Positions 11,917 to 21,562 of a stretch of DNA of 64,000 nucleotides are shown piece by piece (within the stretch, counting starts at the first letter, position 1; every line of letters starts with the position of its first letter). Made by a program: the position numbers and the translations under genes. The notes under the pieces are model-generated. The model worked only from the letters and a program-made list of their open reading frames with translations, did not search any database and had not been told where the DNA came from. This DNA comes from an uncultured Prevotellaceae bacterium. GTDB lineage: Bacteria > Bacteroidota > Bacteroidia > Bacteroidales > Muribaculaceae. The stretch covers positions 99,480 to 163,479 of the forward strand of contig ONOU01000014.1 of NCBI GenBank assembly GCA_900319525.1, read 5' to 3'.

Positions 11917-11999
11917 CAATAAAGTTTTCACTTGTGTTGCCGTGATTTTAATTTTTCTTTTTTTTACGATATTAAAAGACCTATGAACAAAAAAAGCAG

Positions 12000-12007
12000 T
12001 ATCTTTG
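12000..12007 (+). promoter_or_regulatory. -7 promoter box for the 124-residue gene
   Basis: TATCTTTG matches TAnnTTTG. RNA would begin near 12014, which excludes a more upstream TTG start at 12018 in practice and favours the ATG at 12045. Confidence 0.6.
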
Positions 12008-12044
12008 TCGATTGTAATTGAAAAGAACTACATTATTTACTAGA

Positions 12045-12419
12045 ATGGACACCAATACAAAAAAAATACTGGACAACGACACCAACGGGCTGTTGACCTA
12101 TGAGTACATTGCCAACAACATGGGCAGCATTGACGAAGACATGGACGCCCTGGTTGACAACATGATCCTGAAGGACCGCACGGGACAGTTTGTCGTGAGC
12201 ACAGCCCGCTACCTCAACGCCATCGACCGCGAGAAGTATGCCGCAAGCATCGACATGCTGGTCAAGGCCGCTATTGCCAAGGACCGCGATCACGTCTATC
12301 TGTCCTACCTCGCCTCATCGCTGTGGGGTGCCGATTACAAGGAACGTGCCGCCGAATTGAGCGCCACCGACGACAACTTCAGGCGCATCTATAAACGGCT
12401 CTTCCCCGTGGGAATTTAA
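12045..12419 (+). CDS. Hypothetical protein, 124 residues
   Basis: I do not recognise a family. The protein starts MDTNTKKILDNDTNGLLTYE, has no signal peptide or membrane segment, and appears all-helical and acidic: two helical blocks around residues 20-60 and 65-115. Codon use matches the host genes. A promoter-like box lies 38 bases upstream. The gene stands alone between a divergent nucleotidase and a cyclophilin lipoprotein. The ATG was preferred to an in-frame TTG at 12018 because the latter lies almost on the predicted RNA start. Confidence 0.7.
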   Translation: MDTNTKKILDNDTNGLLTYEYIANNMGSIDEDMDALVDNMILKDRTGQFVVSTARYLNAIDREKYAASIDMLVKAAIAKDRDHVYLSYLASSLWGADYKERAAELSATDDNFRRIYKRLFPVGI

Positions 12420-12552
12420 TATTCAAGCTTATAGAGTGGCTGCCCCACTTTATAACTTGAGGTTAAAGGATAAAGGTTAAAGGTTAATGACGGACCTTTA
12501 AACATTAAACAGCAAGCAAGTTGATTACTTGCATTTAATAAATATATAAATA

Positions 12553-13398
12553 ATGAAGAAGAATTTGTTTTTATCCATCTTGATGGTGGCATTCACGCTC
12601 ATGTCGTGCTCGGCAAGCAGTACCGAGGGCAACGCCAGCAATCCCGCCAATGACAAGAACGATAACAAAATGACAAAAGTTAAACTTGAGACCTCACTGG
12701 GCGACATCGTCGTTGAACTCTACAACGAGACGCCTAAACACCGCGACAACTTCATCAAGCTGGTCAAGGAAGGTTACTATGACGGCGTGCTGTTCCACCG
12801 CGTGATTAAGGATTTCATGATCCAGACCGGTGACGGCAATTCCAAGAACGCCGGTCCCGAGACCACCCTGGGTGATGGCGACCCCGGCTACACGATCGAA
12901 GCCGAGTTTGTCTATCCCAAGTATTTCCACAAGCGTGGAGCGCTGGCCGCAGCGCGCACCGGTGACCAATTCAACCCCGAGCGCCGCAGCAGCGGTAGCC
13001 AGTTCTACATTGTCACTGGCAAGATATATAACAGCGAGGATCTCATACAAGCGTCCAAGAGGTATAAACAAGAGATCATGTACCGCCTGATGACCGAGAA
13101 CGGCGCAAAAATCAAAGAGTTGCGTGATGCACAAGACAATGCCGGCATCATGGAGCTGCAGAACCAGCTCATCGAGCAGACCAATGCCGAAGCTGCCAAG
13201 GGCCCCTTTGCCAACACTGACGAGCAGCTCAATGCCTACACCAGCGTGGGTGGCACGCCCCACCTCGACGGCCAGTACACCGTGTTTGGCGAGGTCGTTT
13301 CGGGCATGGATGTTGTAGATAAGATCCAGAACGCGAGAACCGATCGCATGGATCGCCCCACCATTGACATCAAGATTGTCAAGGCAACCATCCTCTAG
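12553..13398 (+). CDS. Cyclophilin-type peptidyl-prolyl isomerase, lipoprotein
   Basis: Catalyses cis-trans isomerisation of prolyl bonds in the envelope. The 281 residues begin with a lipoprotein signal (MKKNLFLSILMVAFTLMSCS, lipobox Cys19) and a Ser/Asn-rich spacer. The cyclophilin domain starts near residue 38 (MTKVKLETSLGDIVVELY) and shows YYDGVLFHRVIKDFMIQTGDG, SGSQFYIVTGK, and near the end TPHLDGQYTVFGEVVSGMDVVDKI. Between the QFYIVTG and HLDGQYTVFG motifs sits a helical insert of about 70 residues that is usual in Bacteroidetes paralogues but absent from E. coli PpiA/B. It is followed by a clear terminator and seems to be a one-gene unit. Confidence 0.94.
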   Translation: MKKNLFLSILMVAFTLMSCSASSTEGNASNPANDKNDNKMTKVKLETSLGDIVVELYNETPKHRDNFIKLVKEGYYDGVLFHRVIKDFMIQTGDGNSKNAGPETTLGDGDPGYTIEAEFVYPKYFHKRGALAAARTGDQFNPERRSSGSQFYIVTGKIYNSEDLIQASKRYKQEIMYRLMTENGAKIKELRDAQDNAGIMELQNQLIEQTNAEAAKGPFANTDEQLNAYTSVGGTPHLDGQYTVFGEVVSGMDVVDKIQNARTDRMDRPTIDIKIVKATIL

Positions 13399-13435
13399 AG
13401 ATATCACAAAGCGGCATCACTGCCGAGCACATTAA

Positions 13436-13478
13436 CAAGGCTTATAAGACCGAGGAGGCTTATGAGTCTTGTTTTTTT
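13436..13478 (+). terminator. Terminator after the cyclophilin gene
   Basis: CAAGGCTTATAAG (13436-13448) pairs with CTTATGAGTCTTG (13459-13471), with two G-U pairs, and TTTTTTT follows. Confidence 0.85.
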
Positions 13479-13761
13479 GAGAAAAATGGGGCAAAAAATG
13501 AAAAAAAACGAACAAATGACTTTGCACATGAGAAAAAATGACTAAATTTGGGGTTTAGAATTTAACATGGGGTATGTCATAATTCTGGCTTGTATCATTG
13601 TCCGTGCTACGCACGGAGAAATTAAACAAAAATTTGTATAAAAATTAAGTAAAACAAATTATTATTTAATTTTTGTGATTTTTGTTAAATTTCACGGCCG
13701 TTAGGCCGATCAACAGTTATGAGGCGAATTTTGACACATCCTCAACAAAAATTTTTTGATT
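13479..13761. other. Gene-free A+T-rich stretch before the DUF349 gene
   Basis: I see no gene here. The one structured piece is a small hairpin CCGTGC-TAC-GCACGG at 13602-13616. A near-identical hairpin, CCGTGC-AAA-GCACGG, lies between genes near 19226-19241. The last 80 bases are A+T-rich leader of the following gene. Confidence 0.6.
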
Positions 13762-15663
13762 ATGATGGAACCGCGTGAACAATCTGAATCGATGAACAAT
13801 CTCGAGAAGGATCAAATCTTGAACACTGAGGCCCAGAATGAGCCGCAAGAAGTTGTGAATGAAGAAGTAAAAGTAGAAGAACCCGTAGCCGCAGCTACCG
13901 AGGAGAAACCCGAGCCCGCTCAGGAGCCCGAGCCCGCCCAGGAGCCCAAGGCCCAAGCAGCGCCCAAGCTGGACCTTGCCGGCAAGAGCAAGGAAGAGCT
14001 GGTTGACCTGATGCGTGAAGCCGCCACCCGCCCCATCGAGGAGGTGAAAGACGACGTGCAGGCCATCAAAGCCGCATTCTTTGCCCTGCGCCGTGAGGAA
14101 GTGGCAAAGGAAAAAGAGGCTTTCCTCGCCAACGGCAACGAAGAGAGCGACTTCACTCCCAAGGAAGACTCCTGCGAGAGCGACCTGAAGGAATTGCTCA
14201 ACGTGCTCAAGGAACGCCGCACCGAATATAACGCAGCCCAGGAAGCCAACCGCGAGGCCAACCTCGAGAAGAAGCGCCAAATCATTGCGCTGATCAACGA
14301 GATTGCCAACGACCCCGACAACATCAACCGTCAGTTCAATCGCGTGAAGCAGCTGCAACAGGACTTCAAGGATGCCGGAGAGGTACCCGCCACTGCCGAC
14401 ACCGAGATCTGGAAAGAGTTCCAGCGCGCCACCGAGCGTTTCTATGACGTCCTGAAGATGAACAAGGAACTGCGCGACTATGACTTCAAGAAGAATCTGG
14501 AGTTGAAGCAGCAACTGTGTGAGGAAGCCGAGGCGCTGGACGACGAGACCGACATCGTTGCCGCCTTCAGGAAGCTGCAGGAACTTCACAACAACTGGCG
14601 CGAGATCGGTCCCGTGGCCAAGGAACTGCGCGAGGAACTGTGGGCACGCTTCAAGGCCGCCTCGAGTGCCATCAACAAGAAGTACCAGACATTCTTTGAG
14701 GACCGCAAGAGCAAGGAGAAAGAGAATGCCGACGCCAAGACCGAGTTGTGTGAGAAGATCGAGCAGATCTCTACCGATAACCTGAAGACCTATGCCCAGT
14801 GGGACGAGGTGACCAAGCAGATCATCGCCCTGCAAGAGGACTGGAAGAAACTGGGTTACGCTTCACGCAAGGCCAATGCCGCCCTGTTTGCCCGCTTCCG
14901 CAAGTCCTGTGACGAGTTCTTTGCCAAGAAGGCCGACTTCTACAAGTCCATGAAGGAGGAGCTCACTTCCAACCTGGCTAAGAAGATTGACCTGTGTGAG
15001 CGCGCCGAGGCGCTGATGGACTCTACCGACTGGAAAGAGGCCACCGACAAGTTCGTCGAGATGCAGAAGGAGTGGAAGACCATCGGTCCCGTCATCAAGA
15101 AGTACAGCGACAACGTGTGGAAACGCTTCATCGCCGCCTGTGACCACTTCTTTGAGCAAAAGAAGAAGCAGAACGTCAACGTCCATGCCGTCGAGCATGA
15201 GAACCTCAAGGCCAAGAAGGAAGTCATCGCCACACTCAAGGCCACTATCGAGGAAGCTGCCGACGATGCCGCACAGACCGTTCGCGACCTGATGGACCGC
15301 TGGCAGGAAATCGGCCATGTCCCCTTCAAGGAGAAGGATAAAATCTATGCTCAGTACCGTGAGCTGGTGGACAAAGCGTTTGACACGCTCAACATGCGCG
15401 GTTCACGTCCACGCGGCGAGGGCGGCTCACGCGGCCAGCGTCAGTCGGGAGGCGACCGCAACCTGAGCGAACGCGACCGCCTGGTGCGCACCTATGAACA
15501 GCGCCTGAGCGAACTGAAGACCTTTGAAAACAACATGGGCTTCCTCACGGCCAATACCAAGAGCGGCAACTCGCTGGTTCAGGAAATGGAGCGCCGCATC
15601 GCCAGGCTCAAGGAGGAAATTGCTGAACTGGAGCAAAGGATCAAGGAAATCGACAACGCCTAA
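13762..15663 (+). CDS. DUF349-repeat coiled-coil protein
   Basis: A cytoplasmic helical protein of 633 residues. A disordered acidic Glu/Pro/Ala-rich head (residues 1-75) is followed by several DUF349 repeats of about 70 residues, each with a W..IGPV/W..LG..P signature: NNWREIGPVAKELREELWARF, EDWKKLGYASRKANAALFARF, KEWKTIGPVIKKYSDNVWKRF and DRWQEIGHVPFKEKDKIYAQY. A Gly/Arg-rich hinge (about 545-565) and a C-terminal coiled coil end the protein. The function of the family is not established. An in-frame TTG lies just upstream at 13756; the ATG at 13762, or the next one at 13765, is the likelier start. Confidence 0.88.
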   Translation: MMEPREQSESMNNLEKDQILNTEAQNEPQEVVNEEVKVEEPVAAATEEKPEPAQEPEPAQEPKAQAAPKLDLAGKSKEELVDLMREAATRPIEEVKDDVQAIKAAFFALRREEVAKEKEAFLANGNEESDFTPKEDSCESDLKELLNVLKERRTEYNAAQEANREANLEKKRQIIALINEIANDPDNINRQFNRVKQLQQDFKDAGEVPATADTEIWKEFQRATERFYDVLKMNKELRDYDFKKNLELKQQLCEEAEALDDETDIVAAFRKLQELHNNWREIGPVAKELREELWARFKAASSAINKKYQTFFEDRKSKEKENADAKTELCEKIEQISTDNLKTYAQWDEVTKQIIALQEDWKKLGYASRKANAALFARFRKSCDEFFAKKADFYKSMKEELTSNLAKKIDLCERAEALMDSTDWKEATDKFVEMQKEWKTIGPVIKKYSDNVWKRFIAACDHFFEQKKKQNVNVHAVEHENLKAKKEVIATLKATIEEAADDAAQTVRDLMDRWQEIGHVPFKEKDKIYAQYRELVDKAFDTLNMRGSRPRGEGGSRGQRQSGGDRNLSERDRLVRTYEQRLSELKTFENNMGFLTANTKSGNSLVQEMERRIARLKEEIAELEQRIKEIDNA

Positions 15664-15713
15664 TCCACATCCGGCAGTGGAGACAGTTCAGTTCAACCCT
15701 GCATCCAGTATAT

Positions 15714-15750
15714 GACGGCTGGGGAGTGTTTATCACTCCCCCGTCGTTTG
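15714..15750 (+). terminator. Terminator-like hairpin after the DUF349 gene
   Basis: GGGGAGTG (15721-15728) pairs with CACTCCCC (15734-15741), extended by GACG/CGTC, followed by the T-rich GTTTGTTG. Confidence 0.65.
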
Positions 15751-15805
15751 TTGAAATAACCGCAACTACCATTTACCACCGCACTACAACTACCACTACG
15801 ACCCA

Positions 15806-17209
15806 ATGAAAAGTAAAGGCAGATATGGCCAATTTGTCAGATGGATATTCAGCATTGTCGATTTGCTGATTGTCAACCTGACGTTCCTTGCGTCCATGTA
15901 CTACTGGCAACGCTCGACAACGCCGGTTGACAGCAACGGGTTGTATTCCAGGCCCGTGTGGCTCGTGCTCAACGTAGCCATGGTAGTGGGGCTGTACTTC
16001 TACAGCAATGTTCACGAGCGCCGCGTCTTCTATGCCGAGAAGGTCGTCGGCCAGGCCGTGAAACTGGTGCTTACCCATGCGGGAATCTTTGTCACGCTCA
16101 CCTCCTTCCTGGGCCCATCCGATGCCCCGTGGCAGCCCGTGCTGTGGTTCTACGTGGTGTTCTTTATCGTATTGTCCACCTGGTGGGTCATCTCCCGACA
16201 GTTTGTGAAGCTGTACCGCAACCGGGGCTTCAACTTCAAGCGTGTGATCGTCATTGGCGGCGGCACCGTGGGTGTGCGCCTGATCAACGAGATGCTGGCC
16301 GATCAAGGCTACGGCTACCACATCGTGGGATTCTTTGACGACAATCCCAAGGCACGGTCGGCCTCGGCAGCCTATCAGGGCACCCTCAACGATGTAGAGC
16401 AGTTTGTCAAGACACATCAAGTGGACGAGATGTTCTGTGCCGTGCCCGACATCGAGGACAATCAGAACGTCTCACGCATGATTCGCATTGCCGACAACAA
16501 TGCGGTCGATTTCTATTACGTGCCACAGTTCGGACGAACGGTAACGCGCCAGTTTGAGTTGCAATCGGTAGGCGACGTGCCCATACTGGCCGTTCACCCC
16601 TACCCCTTGAAAAATCCCATCAACCGCTTTGTCAAGCGGACCTTTGACCTGCTGGTCTCGACCATTGTGCTCATCCTGTCGCCGCTGGTCATCATCCCCA
16701 TCGCCATCGGCATCAAGCTGTCATCGCCCGGCCCCATCTTTTTTGTACAGAAGCGAACCGGATACCGTGGACAGGCCTTTGACTGCTACAAGTTCCGCAC
16801 CATGCGCCTGAATGACGACAGCGACACCAAGCAAGCCGTCAAAGGCGATCCCCGCGTCACACGATTCGGGAATTTCCTGCGTCGCACAAGCATTGACGAA
16901 CTGCCGCAATTCTATAATGTGTGGCGTGGCGAGATGAGCATTGTGGGTCCGCGCCCGCACATGGTGGCCCAAACCGAGCTCTACAGCGAGCTCATCGATA
17001 AATACATGCTGCGCCACACCATCAAGCCTGGTATCACAGGGTGGGCACAGGTGCGTGGCTACCGAGGCCAGACCGAGGAACTCTGGCAGATGGAAAAACG
17101 CGTGGAGTATGATGTGTGGTATGCTGAGAACTGGACTTTCTTCATGGACCTGAAAATCATCTTCCGCACTGTCTGGAATGCGTTGAAGGGTGAGGATAAT
17201 GCGTATTAA
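15806..17209 (+). CDS. Undecaprenyl-phosphate sugar phosphotransferase (WcaJ/WbaP type)
   Basis: Starts assembly of a surface polysaccharide repeat unit by moving a hexose-1-phosphate from a nucleotide sugar to undecaprenyl phosphate at the inner membrane. The 467 residues have four or five N-terminal membrane segments (about 10-125), a Rossmann-like CoA_binding_3 domain (FKRVIVIGGGTVGVRLINEM), and a C-terminal bacterial sugar transferase domain with FVQKRTGYRGQAFDCYKFRTM, RTSIDELPQFYNVWRGEMS and IVGPRPHM. No polysaccharide cluster is seen around it, so it may act as the housekeeping initiating enzyme. The sugar cannot be told from sequence alone. The stop codon runs straight into a heptamer repeat array. 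Confidence 0.93.
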   Translation: MKSKGRYGQFVRWIFSIVDLLIVNLTFLASMYYWQRSTTPVDSNGLYSRPVWLVLNVAMVVGLYFYSNVHERRVFYAEKVVGQAVKLVLTHAGIFVTLTSFLGPSDAPWQPVLWFYVVFFIVLSTWWVISRQFVKLYRNRGFNFKRVIVIGGGTVGVRLINEMLADQGYGYHIVGFFDDNPKARSASAAYQGTLNDVEQFVKTHQVDEMFCAVPDIEDNQNVSRMIRIADNNAVDFYYVPQFGRTVTRQFELQSVGDVPILAVHPYPLKNPINRFVKRTFDLLVSTIVLILSPLVIIPIAIGIKLSSPGPIFFVQKRTGYRGQAFDCYKFRTMRLNDDSDTKQAVKGDPRVTRFGNFLRRTSIDELPQFYNVWRGEMSIVGPRPHMVAQTELYSELIDKYMLRHTIKPGITGWAQVRGYRGQTEELWQMEKRVEYDVWYAENWTFFMDLKIIFRTVWNALKGEDNAY

Positions 17210-17293
17210 GTTTTAAGTTTTAAGTTTTAAGTTTTAAAGTTTTAAGTTTTAAGTTGTAAGTTTTAAGTTTTAAGTTTTAAGTCTTAAGTCTTT
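17207..17293. repeat. TTTTAAG heptamer tandem array
   Basis: About twelve near-perfect copies of a 7-base unit TTTTAAG, beginning in the stop codon of the sugar transferase gene and ending about 30 bases before recQ. Variants (TTTTAAAG, TTGTAAG, TCTTAAG) show that the array is drifting. Confidence 0.95.
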
Positions 17294-17321
17294 AGGCTTC
17301 AGGTGTTTTTAGATTATCAAT

Positions 17322-19172
17322 ATGGGCGGTAATAATGGGTTGACACGTCATGAGTATGCATTGGCGCTGCTGCGGAGCTGTTATGGTTATGACAGCTTTC
17401 GTGGTTCTCAATGGGACATCATCAATCACACGTTGGATGGTGGTGACAGCATTGTGCTCATGCCTACTGGTGGCGGCAAATCACTTTGTTACCAGATTCC
17501 CGGACTGATGAGCGAGGAAGGCTTTGCCGTCGTCATCTCACCACTACTGGCACTCATGAACGACCAGATTGACGCCCTGCAGCAGAATGGTGTACCCGCC
17601 CTAGCCCTCAATAGCGAGAAAAGCGAGAGCGAGAACCGGCAGACGATGGATCTGCTCATGCAGGGCAAGGTCAAGCTGCTCTATATATCTCCCGAGAAGT
17701 TGCTCAGCGAGATAGGCCGCTGGTCCACAAGCATCACCCAGCGCATCAGCCTGTTTGCCGTTGATGAGGCGCATTGCATCTCGCAGTGGGGGCATGACTT
17801 CCGCCCCGAGTACACCCAGCTCGGGACCCTCAAGCAGCACTTCCCCCAGATTCCCGTGATGGCCCTCACCGCCACTGCCGACCGAATCACGCGCGATGAT
17901 ATCGCCAAGCAACTCAACATCCCCGAGGCCAGACTGTTTATCAGTTCCTTTGACCGGCCGAACATCTCCCTTAACGTGGTGACCGGCTCATCAGGCCGTC
18001 AAAAGCTGCGCCAGATTGTCCAGTTCATCAACCTGCACCAGGGCGAGAGCGGCATCATCTACTGTCTGCGCCGCAAGGACACCGAGAACATGGCAGTCAA
18101 CCTGAGCCGCCTGGGCATCAGCGCTAAGGCCTTTCATGCGGGCATGAGCGTTAGGGACAAGCAGCAGGTGCAGCGCAGCTTCATCAACGAAGACGTGAAA
18201 GTGGTGTGCGCCACGGTCGCCTTCGGCATGGGCATCGACAAGAGCAACGTGCGCTACGTCATCCACAGCAACATGCCGCGCAACATCGAGAGTTACTATC
18301 AGGAAATCGGGCGTGCCGGACGCGACGGCCTGCCAGCCGAGGCCCTGATGTTCTACAACTACGGCGACGTGGTCACCTTGCAGCAGTTTGCCCAGCAGTC
18401 GGGTCAGGTTCAAGTCAATATGGACAAGCTGCGCAGCATGCAGCAGTTTGCCGAGAGCGGCGTGTGCCGCCGTCGCATCCTGCTCAGCTACTTCAACGAG
18501 CGGTTTGACCACGATTGCCACAACTGTGACGTGTGTGACAACCCGCCGGAACGTTTCGACGGCACCACCTTTGCCCAGATGGCGCTGAGCGCCATCAAGC
18601 GCACTGACGAGCAGATCGGCATGTATGCCGTCACCGACATCCTGCGCGGGATGCGCAAGGGTGAGATCATCGACAAAGGCTACGACAGGCTCAAGACCTT
18701 CGGTGTCGGTCACGACTTGAGCAACTATGAGTGGAATGCCTACCTGTTGCAGATGCTGCAGCTGGGACTGTTTGATGTCGCCTATGACGACAACAAGCAC
18801 CTGAAAATCACCGAATATGGCAACGAGGTGCTGTTTGGCCGCCAACAGATTGAGCTGAATCGCGTGCAGCGCCGCAAATTCACCGCCAAGAAAGAGCCCG
18901 CCACGCCAACTATCGTCACCCAGGAGACGGCACCTGCCAAGCGACTCGACCGGGAACTGTTCGAGAAACTGCGCGACGTGCGCAAGGCCATTGCCCAGGC
19001 CAGCAAGATTGCCCCCTACATGGTCTTCAGCGACAAGACCCTCACGGCCATGGCCACCGAGAAGCCCACCACCCAAGCCGAGTTTGGCATCCTCTACGGT
19101 GTGGGCGACGTGAAGTGCCAAAAATACTGGCGTACTTTTACCGCCGCCATCCGCAGCCACCTTGGGCTATAA
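17322..19172 (+). CDS. recQ: ATP-dependent DNA helicase RecQ
   Basis: A 3'-5' SF2 helicase in recombination and fork repair. The 616 residues carry all parts of RecQ: Walker A PTGGGKS at 48-54, [17 protein letters not shown] from 148, TATA in motif [30 protein letters not shown] and the [10 protein letters not shown] motif VI. The zinc site is [12 protein letters not shown] followed by CHNCDVC. A winged-helix domain and a C-terminal HRDC-like domain ([14 protein letters not shown]) complete it. It follows the heptamer array, with 112 bases from the preceding stop. The start at 17322 gives the expected N-terminus, which is one turn longer than in E. coli. Confidence 0.96.
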   Translation: MGGNNGLTRHEYALALLRSCYGYDSFRGSQWDIINHTLDGGDSIVLMPTGGGKSLCYQIPGLMSEEGFAVVISPLLALMNDQIDALQQNGVPALALNSEKSESENRQTMDLLMQGKVKLLYISPEKLLSEIGRWSTSITQRISLFAVDEAHCISQWGHDFRPEYTQLGTLKQHFPQIPVMALTATADRITRDDIAKQLNIPEARLFISSFDRPNISLNVVTGSSGRQKLRQIVQFINLHQGESGIIYCLRRKDTENMAVNLSRLGISAKAFHAGMSVRDKQQVQRSFINEDVKVVCATVAFGMGIDKSNVRYVIHSNMPRNIESYYQEIGRAGRDGLPAEALMFYNYGDVVTLQQFAQQSGQVQVNMDKLRSMQQFAESGVCRRRILLSYFNERFDHDCHNCDVCDNPPERFDGTTFAQMALSAIKRTDEQIGMYAVTDILRGMRKGEIIDKGYDRLKTFGVGHDLSNYEWNAYLLQMLQLGLFDVAYDDNKHLKITEYGNEVLFGRQQIELNRVQRRKFTAKKEPATPTIVTQETAPAKRLDRELFEKLRDVRKAIAQASKIAPYMVFSDKTLTAMATEKPTTQAEFGILYGVGDVKCQKYWRTFTAAIRSHLGL

Positions 19173-19359
19173 TCATCGCCTTAGAACTATTGATAGGGTA
19201 ACGCAAAACTCAACGCCGCTTTATTTTCTCCGTGCAAAGCACGGATCATATTGCAAGCACAGCATGATGACCCAGCCTCTCATCGACCTGCTTTGCTACT
19301 CGAGTCTCTCCAGGACGTGATGGGGTGTCTCGTTGCGGGAAAAAGGGTGGATGCCAGGG

Positions 19360-21150
19360 TTAGCGGTACTGGGCGACGAAGTCGTCGATGTTATCGACAC
19401 CCAGCTTGTGGGCAATCTGGATTTTCTTGTTGGAGACGGTGCCCAGGCTCTTATATTTCATGCAGATCATGATTACCGTCCTCGAGAATCCACAGCAGTA
19501 AAGCGCCAAGAAGTTCACCTCGCTGTCGTTGAGCGTGCCGCCCGCGATGCGTTGTGCCTCATGCAGCACGTCGTGGTGCAGGTCGTTGGCCAGGGTGTGC
19601 AGATTGCTCCAGTAGGAGTCGGTGGGCACGGCACCCTCGTCTGGGATTGTCATCAGCTCGGTGAACTTGCGGGTAAATGTCGCCTCGGTGCTCTCATAGG
19701 AGAGTTGCATCAGCTTGTGAATCACCTGTATCTGGTTATCGACGATGGAACGCATCTCGTCACTCTGGCGCTGCTTGGCCTCCAGGGCGGCGATTTCCTC
19801 GCTCATGCGCGCCTCGTTGCCCCGCAAGGCGTCCTGCGCGGCCTTCAGGTCCTGCTCCTGGCTGGTGATGGTCGTCCTCATCTGCTCCAGGCTTGACAGC
19901 GAAGCGTCCAGGTCGGCCCGTTGCAGCTCATACTCAATCTCCTTATGCTTGAGGCGGCTGCGGTAACGCCAAGCCAGCATCGTCAGCGCCAAGGCCAGCA
20001 ACGCCAGCAAGGCTGCCAGCAGGATGGCGCCGCGCGTGCGGGACTCGCTCCTCACCTTCTTGAGTTCCTCGAGCTGGATATCATATTTCTTCTCAATAGC
20101 CAGATAGTTCTTGTTGACATTGGCGACCAGCACCGAGTCGGCCATCTCATTGGCCCGCTCATAGTAGGTGGTGAACTGATTCCAGTCCTTGTTGGCTTTG
20201 GCAATTTCACTCATGAGCCGGTAATACATCACGCTGTCGCTTGTCGTCTTGCTGATTCCGGGGCCGCTGGGCGCATGATTCAGGTAATACAGTGCCGAGT
20301 CGGGCTTACCCAGGTTCAGATAAGCCTCGGCAGCGACGTAATGAGCGCGGGGATGGTCAATCTCGTTCTGGCCGGCCTCCAGCGCCTTGAGGACATCCAC
20401 ACGGGCCTTCTCATACTCCCTGGTAATCAAGCAATAGAGCTCAGCGCGGTAATAGAGGTTCTGGAACAGGAACCAGTTCTCGTGCTCGGCCTGCGAGAGC
20501 CGGATGGCTTGATTGATATAGTAGAGGGCGCTGTCGCGATCGGTGGATATACTGCGGTAAAAACCGCCGATGTCGGTCAGGCACACGATTTGGTAATGCT
20601 TGTCGTCCAGTTGGTTGTATAGGTCAAGCGCCTCCTTGTATTTCCTGATCTTCAGGTCGGCATAGTTTGAATTGTCGGCATAGAGGGTGGCCAATCGCAG
20701 CTTGGCAAAGGCCTTGTTTTCCAGATCATCGGCCGCAGCCGCGTTCTCAGCATCCTTATAGGACGCTATCGCCTTCTCGGCATCGCCCATCACCTCATAG
20801 ACACAGCCTTGATAGAGCAGCGAGCGGGTGTATTTCTCGAGGTCACCGGCGTTTTTATAGTAGTCCACGGCGATGTTGATGACGGCATCGGTGGTGTCGT
20901 TGATGTAGTTCTTGTAATGGGACTGGGTAAGCAGCAGGCTATAGTAGGCGCGCTCGGCCTTGTTCATGCCAGCGGTGCTGAGCGAGTCCAGGCGTTGCTG
21001 AGCCAATTCATACTGGCGCGCCACCCGCAGCAGCGAGTCGATGCCGGCAAGCTCGCGCATGGTGGCGGTATTGGTGTCACTATTGCAACTGGCCAGGGCC
21101 AGAGCAAGAACAACTATTAATGCGGTAAAAGCGATATTTCTTGTATTCAT
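19360..21150 (-). CDS. TPR membrane regulator with C-terminal LuxR-like HTH
   Basis: A 596-residue signalling protein of a layout common in Bacteroidales. The N-terminus (MNTRNIAFTALIVVLALALASC) is a lipoprotein-like signal. TPR-like helical repeats fill residues 30-350 (for example YYLNHAPSG and LYNQLDDKHYQIVCLTDIGG). A membrane helix (about 385-403, ILLAALLALLALALTMLAW) leads to a coiled coil of about 90 residues. The last 60 residues (LNDSEVNFLALYCCGFSRTV and beyond) fit a LuxR/GerE-type helix-turn-helix. A periplasmic sensor with a cytoplasmic DNA-binding end is the natural reading, but no target or ligand is known. It is transcribed alone, away from the BspA pair. Confidence 0.8.
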   Translation of the reverse strand: MNTRNIAFTALIVVLALALASCNSDTNTATMRELAGIDSLLRVARQYELAQQRLDSLSTAGMNKAERAYYSLLLTQSHYKNYINDTTDAVINIAVDYYKNAGDLEKYTRSLLYQGCVYEVMGDAEKAIASYKDAENAAAADDLENKAFAKLRLATLYADNSNYADLKIRKYKEALDLYNQLDDKHYQIVCLTDIGGFYRSISTDRDSALYYINQAIRLSQAEHENWFLFQNLYYRAELYCLITREYEKARVDVLKALEAGQNEIDHPRAHYVAAEAYLNLGKPDSALYYLNHAPSGPGISKTTSDSVMYYRLMSEIAKANKDWNQFTTYYERANEMADSVLVANVNKNYLAIEKKYDIQLEELKKVRSESRTRGAILLAALLALLALALTMLAWRYRSRLKHKEIEYELQRADLDASLSSLEQMRTTITSQEQDLKAAQDALRGNEARMSEEIAALEAKQRQSDEMRSIVDNQIQVIHKLMQLSYESTEATFTRKFTELMTIPDEGAVPTDSYWSNLHTLANDLHHDVLHEAQRIAGGTLNDSEVNFLALYCCGFSRTVIMICMKYKSLGTVSNKKIQIAHKLGVDNIDDFVAQYR

Positions 21151-21504
21151 TTTTTATAAAAAAGGAAAACAATAAGTACAAAAAATACTAATCATTCATT
21201 GTCAATTATATTTGATTGTATTTATTGTTGTTTTATTATCTAATTCGCGAAATCCGTTGTTTTTCCAGGACAAAATTACATCATTTTTTCCCAACACTTC
21301 CTGCCCAATTGGGCCGAATTATGTCAAAATGAACTTTTTATTTTTCAACACACTGATAATCAATCATCTAATTTAGCCAAAATGAAGTCACAATGATGTA
21401 TGTTTCTCGTCCAAATTCCAATTATTTGCAGTAACTTTGCAGTGACCGGTTACCACGCTGTGACCCTCATTTCCTGCTATTGAGCGTAAACACCCAAATG
21501 GGTA
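21151..21504. other. Divergent gene-free region before the BspA-like pair
   Basis: An A+T-rich stretch between the leftward TPR regulator and the rightward BspA-like genes. It contains a TAnnTTTG-type box (TAACTTTG, 21432-21439) without a good partner, and a small inverted repeat ACCCA-AA-TGGGT (21492-21503) that abuts the -33 box of the promoter at 21505. That repeat could be an operator. No gene seen. Confidence 0.55.
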
Positions 21505-21535
21505 TTGCGAGCCACAAAACCGAAGAGTAATTTTG
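21505..21535 (+). promoter_or_regulatory. Promoter of the BspA-like genes
   Basis: TTG at 21505-21507, 20 bases, then TAATTTTG at 21528-21535 fits the Bacteroidetes consensus. The predicted RNA start near 21542 excludes a TTG start at 21533 and fixes the ATG at 21563. Confidence 0.75.
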
Positions 21536-21562
21536 CGACAAACAACAAAACCTCAATTCAAT

